A stretch of 53,525 nt of DNA from positions 1 to 53,525 of the forward strand of contig VXWP01000078.1 of assembly GCA_009835325.1 (NCBI GenBank). The letters run 5' to 3'. Positions 50,203-53,525 of the stretch are shown here, in pieces (within the stretch, counting starts at the first letter, position 1; every line of letters starts with the position of its first letter). Position numbers and translations under genes: made by a program. The notes under the pieces were generated by a model. It had not been told where the DNA came from. It saw only the letters and a program-made list of their open reading frames with translations, and searched no databases. This stretch comes from Gemmatimonadota bacterium. Lineage in GTDB: Bacteria > JAAXHH01.

Positions 50203-50255
50203 TAGGGTCGCTGGGTCTTCATGTGAGCCCACGTCAAGGTCGATGGGTCTTCATG
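50203..50255. repeat. 21-bp imperfect direct repeat at a gene end, 32-bp period
   Basis: 50203-50223 and 50235-50255 share GGTCG-TGGGTCTTCATG. The second overlaps the stop codon of the lipoprotein gene at 50234. Unlike the similar cases at 13.9, 32.3 and 44.8 kb, the period is not a multiple of three. Confidence 0.75.
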
Positions 50256-51091
50256 CGGGGCTGCTTCTTGGACGACCGGTCTTCCTCCGGAGGCGGTGGA
50301 GGTGGAGGCGGTGAAGGGGGTTCGTCTCTCGGTGGCGGTGGAGGCGTCCTGTCCGGTGGCCGGTCATCCCTCGGAGGCGGCGCCTCGATCGGCGGTTCAT
50401 CTTTTGGAATCGGCGGATTGACCGGTCGCCGGTCATCCCGTCGTGGCGGCTTCGCCGTCGGCCGATAGTCCCGTCGAGGCGGTCGATAGATGGTCGGCCG
50501 GTCATAGGACCTGCGGGGCCGGCGGGGCCGGTACACGGTCGGCCGATCATAGGACGAACGGGGTCGATAGACGGTTGGCCAGTCCTGCCCTTGACGGGGT
50601 GTTATAACATCGGACAGGTCATCCGACTGCCTGATCGCGATGGCGTCGATCCGGAGCGTGTAGGCTTCGTTACTCCGGTCCGCGTCTGTTTTCTCGCCGG
50701 AGAAAAACCGAGCCACGTTCTCAAGTTCCGAATACAGGGAGACTTCCTCTCTGGTCTCCTCCACTTTGACGATGAGCAGCCTGTTCGCCCCGATCTGCGA
50801 TGCTCTGAGCCGCAACTTATTGACGAGGGCCTCCCGCGCCGTCCCCGTGATGTGGATGGCCGCGACGCGGATGTAGGAACCGGGCCCCAGTTCAGACACG
50901 GTGAAAACGGTCTTTACATCGAAGTACCCGACCGATGGCAACGCGCCCTGGGTGTCCAGCCAGACTAACGACGTTTCCGAACCGTCCGACGTGCCTGCTC
51001 CGCGCGAGTCGCCGGACCCGCCTGAACCAAGCTGGGTGTACGACGAGCATCCGGCGAAAATCATGGCAAATGCGAATACCAGACAGCGCAT
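50234..51091 (-). CDS. Proline/arginine-rich lipoprotein
   Basis: A 285-residue lipoprotein with a lipobox at C15 (AMIFAGCSS). Residues 20-160 form a soluble domain (YIRVAAIHITGTAREALVNK, LRASQIGANRLLIVKVEE) that I do not recognise. Residues 165-285 are a Pro/Arg/Asp-rich tail with repeats such as YDRPTVYRPR and long Pro runs near 245-270. Such tails can cross the cell wall or bind other surface parts. The gene converges on SDR 2. Confidence 0.78.
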   Translation of the reverse strand: MRCLVFAFAMIFAGCSSYTQLGSGGSGDSRGAGTSDGSETSLVWLDTQGALPSVGYFDVKTVFTVSELGPGSYIRVAAIHITGTAREALVNKLRLRASQIGANRLLIVKVEETREEVSLYSELENVARFFSGEKTDADRSNEAYTLRIDAIAIRQSDDLSDVITPRQGQDWPTVYRPRSSYDRPTVYRPRRPRRSYDRPTIYRPPRRDYRPTAKPPRRDDRRPVNPPIPKDEPPIEAPPPRDDRPPDRTPPPPPRDEPPSPPPPPPPPEEDRSSKKQPRMKTHRP

Positions 51092-51317
51092 GGTAGACCT
51101 CCTGCCTTCGGAATCGCGGAATAGCCAGTATTGAATTCTGGAAATGCTGAGAAAGCGTCGCTGTTTGATTGTAATGTACTAACTATTTGTCGAACAGGAA
51201 ACAAATTCTGTTGAAGGTCGGGTATTTGGAGGGAGGGCGTCCGCGGACAGGGCGTCCACAGGACCATCACGGACGATGCGTGATTGGACCACGATTCGGT
51301 AAAGACAATCGCCCGTT

Positions 51318-52991
51318 CTATTCCGGTACGTAGGCTTTCGGCGCCATGGCGTCGATATCGGTGACCACGTCGACGACAACCGGTCCATCCGCGGCAAGCG
51401 CTTCTTCGAGCGCCGGCCGGATCCGCTCCGGGTCTTCCACGCGTATCCCCTTGCATCCCATGGACTTGGCCACTCCGGAGAAATCGATGTCCTCGAAGAC
51501 CCACAGGTCGTCCGACCCCTGGCCCCGCCGGCCGCTCGCATCTTCGAAAGCATCCCGGCACTGGTTGAAGGACCGGTTGTTGTTGATCACCGTGACGGTG
51601 TTGATCCCGAACCTGGCGGCCGTCTCGAGTTCCCCGAGGTGGTACCAGAATCCGCCGTCGCCGGTGAAGCAGATGACGGGACGGTCCGGCGCCGCGCACT
51701 TGGCGCCCATGGCCGCGGGGAAGGCCCAGCCCAGGGACCCGGCACAGCGGAGGTAGGTCTGACCCGGGTTCGTGATCTCGATCATGGCGCCCGTCCACAT
51801 GCCGGCGTGGCCCGTGTCCGACAGGAGGATGGCGTCAGATGGGAGGAATTCGGTGATTTCTTGGCAAAGCCGCTCGGGGCGGATGGGCACGGCGCCCGAT
51901 CGAAGCAGATCGTCGAATTCAGCCCGCCACCGGTCGACGAGCACGCGCACGCGCTCCGTCCAGGCCGCCCGGTCCGGGACCGGGGCCGCGGCCTCGATGA
52001 GGCGTTCCAGTGTCGCTTTCGCGTCGCCCTGGATAGCGACTTCGGCGGGATAGTTGCGGCCGATCTGGGCAGGGTCCACGTCGATCTGTATGACAGGCGT
52101 TCCCTGCCGGGGAATCTGCCAGAAGTGGCTGACCTGCCCGCCCGTATGGCTGCCCACGAAGATCACGAGATCCGCCTCCGAGACGATCTCGTTGGCGCAA
52201 TTGCGGGAGTAGGTGCCCACCACGCCTGCGGACAGCGGGTGGTTCTCGAGTATCGTGCCCTTGGCGTTGAGAGAGGTCGCCACCGGGACGGAGAGCTTCT
52301 CGGCCAACCGGACCACCTCGGCCTGCGCGGCCGATGCAGTAACCCCGCCTCCCGCGACCAAAACCGGCCGCTCCGACCGGGCAATGCGTTGCGCCGCATC
52401 CGCGACACGACCGGGCTCCGGTTCGGGACGAAAGGCCGGATACCGTGCGAAGGACGCCTCCACGGTCACCTCGGCGTCGAGTTTAGAACCTGCCGCGAGA
52501 TCGCCGGACAGGCCCAGGAAGTCCAGGTGGACCGGACGGGGCGCGCCCGTGGTGGCTTCGCGGAAGGCCTGGCGCAGCAGGAAAGGGATCTGTTCCACGC
52601 CATCCACGTAGGCATTGAACTTGGTGACCGGATCGTAGAGGGGGCGGTGGTCGATCTCCTGGTAGGCCTGCTGATAGAGATAGTGGGGCATCCAGCGGCC
52701 CGTGACGGCGATGACCGGCGAGCACGCGAGCCAGGCGTCCTGGAGCCCGGCGGCGAGATTGGCCGCGCCCACGGACTGCGCCATGGCGATGCCGGGGCCG
52801 TGGGCGACCCGCGCGTATCCGTCGGCCATGTACGCAGCGGCCTTTTCGGAATGGCACCGGATCCGCCGGATACCCAGTTTCTCCATCTCCACGAGGGCGC
52901 CGTCCAGGACGTATGGAACGTGGAAGACGGCCCGGATCCCGTAGCCGCGCAGCATCTCCGCGATGTACCGGTAGCCGGTCATTTCAGGCAT
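51318..52991 (-). CDS. Thiamine-diphosphate-dependent enzyme (acetolactate-synthase-like)
   Basis: A 557-residue three-domain ThDP enzyme. The catalytic Glu is in IRCHSEKAAAYMADGYAR (about residue 49). The middle domain carries VLVAGGGVTASAAQ (about 205). The ThDP-Mg motif is CFTGDGGFWYHLGELETA with INNN about 20 residues later. Similar enzymes decarboxylate or ligate 2-oxo acids. Specificity cannot be read from sequence, and no small regulatory subunit is nearby. Either ATG at 52991 or 52982 could be the start; AGGA lies upstream of the first. Confidence 0.9.
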   Translation of the reverse strand: MPEMTGYRYIAEMLRGYGIRAVFHVPYVLDGALVEMEKLGIRRIRCHSEKAAAYMADGYARVAHGPGIAMAQSVGAANLAAGLQDAWLACSPVIAVTGRWMPHYLYQQAYQEIDHRPLYDPVTKFNAYVDGVEQIPFLLRQAFREATTGAPRPVHLDFLGLSGDLAAGSKLDAEVTVEASFARYPAFRPEPEPGRVADAAQRIARSERPVLVAGGGVTASAAQAEVVRLAEKLSVPVATSLNAKGTILENHPLSAGVVGTYSRNCANEIVSEADLVIFVGSHTGGQVSHFWQIPRQGTPVIQIDVDPAQIGRNYPAEVAIQGDAKATLERLIEAAAPVPDRAAWTERVRVLVDRWRAEFDDLLRSGAVPIRPERLCQEITEFLPSDAILLSDTGHAGMWTGAMIEITNPGQTYLRCAGSLGWAFPAAMGAKCAAPDRPVICFTGDGGFWYHLGELETAARFGINTVTVINNNRSFNQCRDAFEDASGRRGQGSDDLWVFEDIDFSGVAKSMGCKGIRVEDPERIRPALEEALAADGPVVVDVVTDIDAMAPKAYVPE

Positions 52992-53525
52992 CGGGGTTCC
53001 TGTTCTACCCTTTCAGGATATCAGACCACCGGAGGATCCGGGTGGTGGCAAGGTCAGAAAATGTACTCTAATTAAGGGCAAGGAACTCGATTTGGGTAGG
53101 GCTAATACATCCGCGAAGCGGCCGACGAGTTCTCATACCGACATGACGCAAAACCAGAATGCTCTCATTCCGCATTTCCTGAATTCGGCGAGTAGTACTT
53201 TAATTGTCCTATATCGAGTTTAAAGATCAAAAGGTGGACCAGCGATTAGTGGCGTGCACGTACTTTTTAGGCACGATATTGACATAGTTTTTGTCGGCGA
53301 TGCATTTGCTACTACAAGCTATCGCCTACCAAAGGCGGACCGAGATGTGTTCTATCGCAGCCTCATCATTTTCATGACATCCGCGAATCCGTTCGCCGTC
53401 ATCCGGCAGAACTACACACCGATCGGTATGGATCTGCCGGGCGCGGTATCCAGCGCTTTAGCGGCTGGATGTATTCTGATTGTTATTGTATAATTCCCCA
53501 TATGAAAATTTAAAAAGTACACATA
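52992..53525. other. A+T-rich segment with no clear gene at the window end
   Basis: From about 53050 the composition shifts to A+T-rich and all long frames are broken by stops. A 79-codon open frame at 53254-53493 on the plus strand (GTG start) reads smoothly (GDAFATTSYRLPKADRDVF ...) but has no ribosome site and no family that I know. The minus strand shows several stop-broken stretches. An inverted repeat, ACCACC (53025-53030) with GGTGGT (53041-53046), lies near its left edge. It may be the edge of a decayed element or the 5' flank of a gene beyond the window. Confidence 0.35.

Noticed and set aside
50290-50350. CRISPR-like short repeats
   Set aside because: These are codon-level repeats of the proline-rich lipoprotein tail without uniform spacers.
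53254-53493. A 79-codon frame as a gene
   Set aside because: GTG start without a ribosome site, no recognised family, in an A+T-rich region; kept only as part of an unassigned segment.

Overview
The window is a high-G+C bacterial chromosome segment of about 53.5 kb. It looks like an uncultivated lineage of the Latescibacterota/Poribacteria type. This placement is inference from gene content: many phytanoyl-CoA-dioxygenase (PhyH) paralogs, a DUF6785-type membrane protein, a sulfatase, a PorD/DUF4835-like protein, ThyX, RNase HIII, and many fused or degenerate enzymes. No rRNA, tRNA, CRISPR array, phage or IS element was recognised.

Layout. 1-4.4 kb (minus): sulfatase (cut by the window edge), DUF6785 membrane protein, two PhyH enzymes. 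4.5-9.9 kb (plus): a tight six-gene operon (small protein, PhyH, bicupin, PhyH, enolase-superfamily enzyme, VOC-bicupin fusion). 9.9-16.5 kb: PhyH, dapD, mannonate dehydratase, amidohydrolase, a Tat-exported sulfite-oxidase-like molybdoenzyme and a sialidase-like BNR protein. 16.5-18.1 kb: a lower-G+C toxin-antitoxin patch with Phd/VapC and an MNT/HepT pair whose HepT toxin has lost its catalytic Arg codon to a stop. 18.1-26.0 kb (minus): one long collinear block with a tungstate/molybdate-type permease and ATPase, PhyH, a very large M28-like/FtsX fusion and a cupin. 26.2-32.3 kb: two oligopeptide-type permeases with extra N-terminal membrane regions, rho with a long leader, a small Cys-rich protein and an MFS exporter. 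32.3-38.6 kb: a secreted unknown protein, two cyclophilins, a radical SAM protein, a PorD-like protein and a secreted unknown. 38.6-46.9 kb (minus): an arabinoside uptake/use cluster (two permeases, two tandem solute-binding proteins, GH51), then rnhC and thyX. 47.1-53.0 kb: PhyH variant, orphan HigA-like regulator, two SDRs, a proline-rich lipoprotein and a ThDP enzyme. The last 500 bases are A+T-rich with no clear gene.

How the genes fit together. The accessory content is mostly small-molecule oxidation and breakdown: seven PhyH proteins, three cupin proteins, an enolase-family enzyme, mannonate dehydratase, amidohydrolase, SDRs and a ThDP enzyme, next to uptake systems that lack one or more subunits. 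Housekeeping genes (dapD, rho, rnhC, thyX, cyclophilins) are scattered singly among them. Several plausible promoters share an exact TTGACA -35 box with 16-17 bp spacing.

Most notable observations: (i) a 1543-residue M28-peptidase-like/FtsX fusion whose metal and catalytic positions are all substituted; (ii) in-frame tandem duplications that span the stop codons of three unrelated genes; (iii) a PhyH paralog with HYHN in place of the Fe-binding HxD; (iv) the six-gene PhyH/cupin/enolase operon; (v) a HepT toxin killed exactly at its RNase motif.
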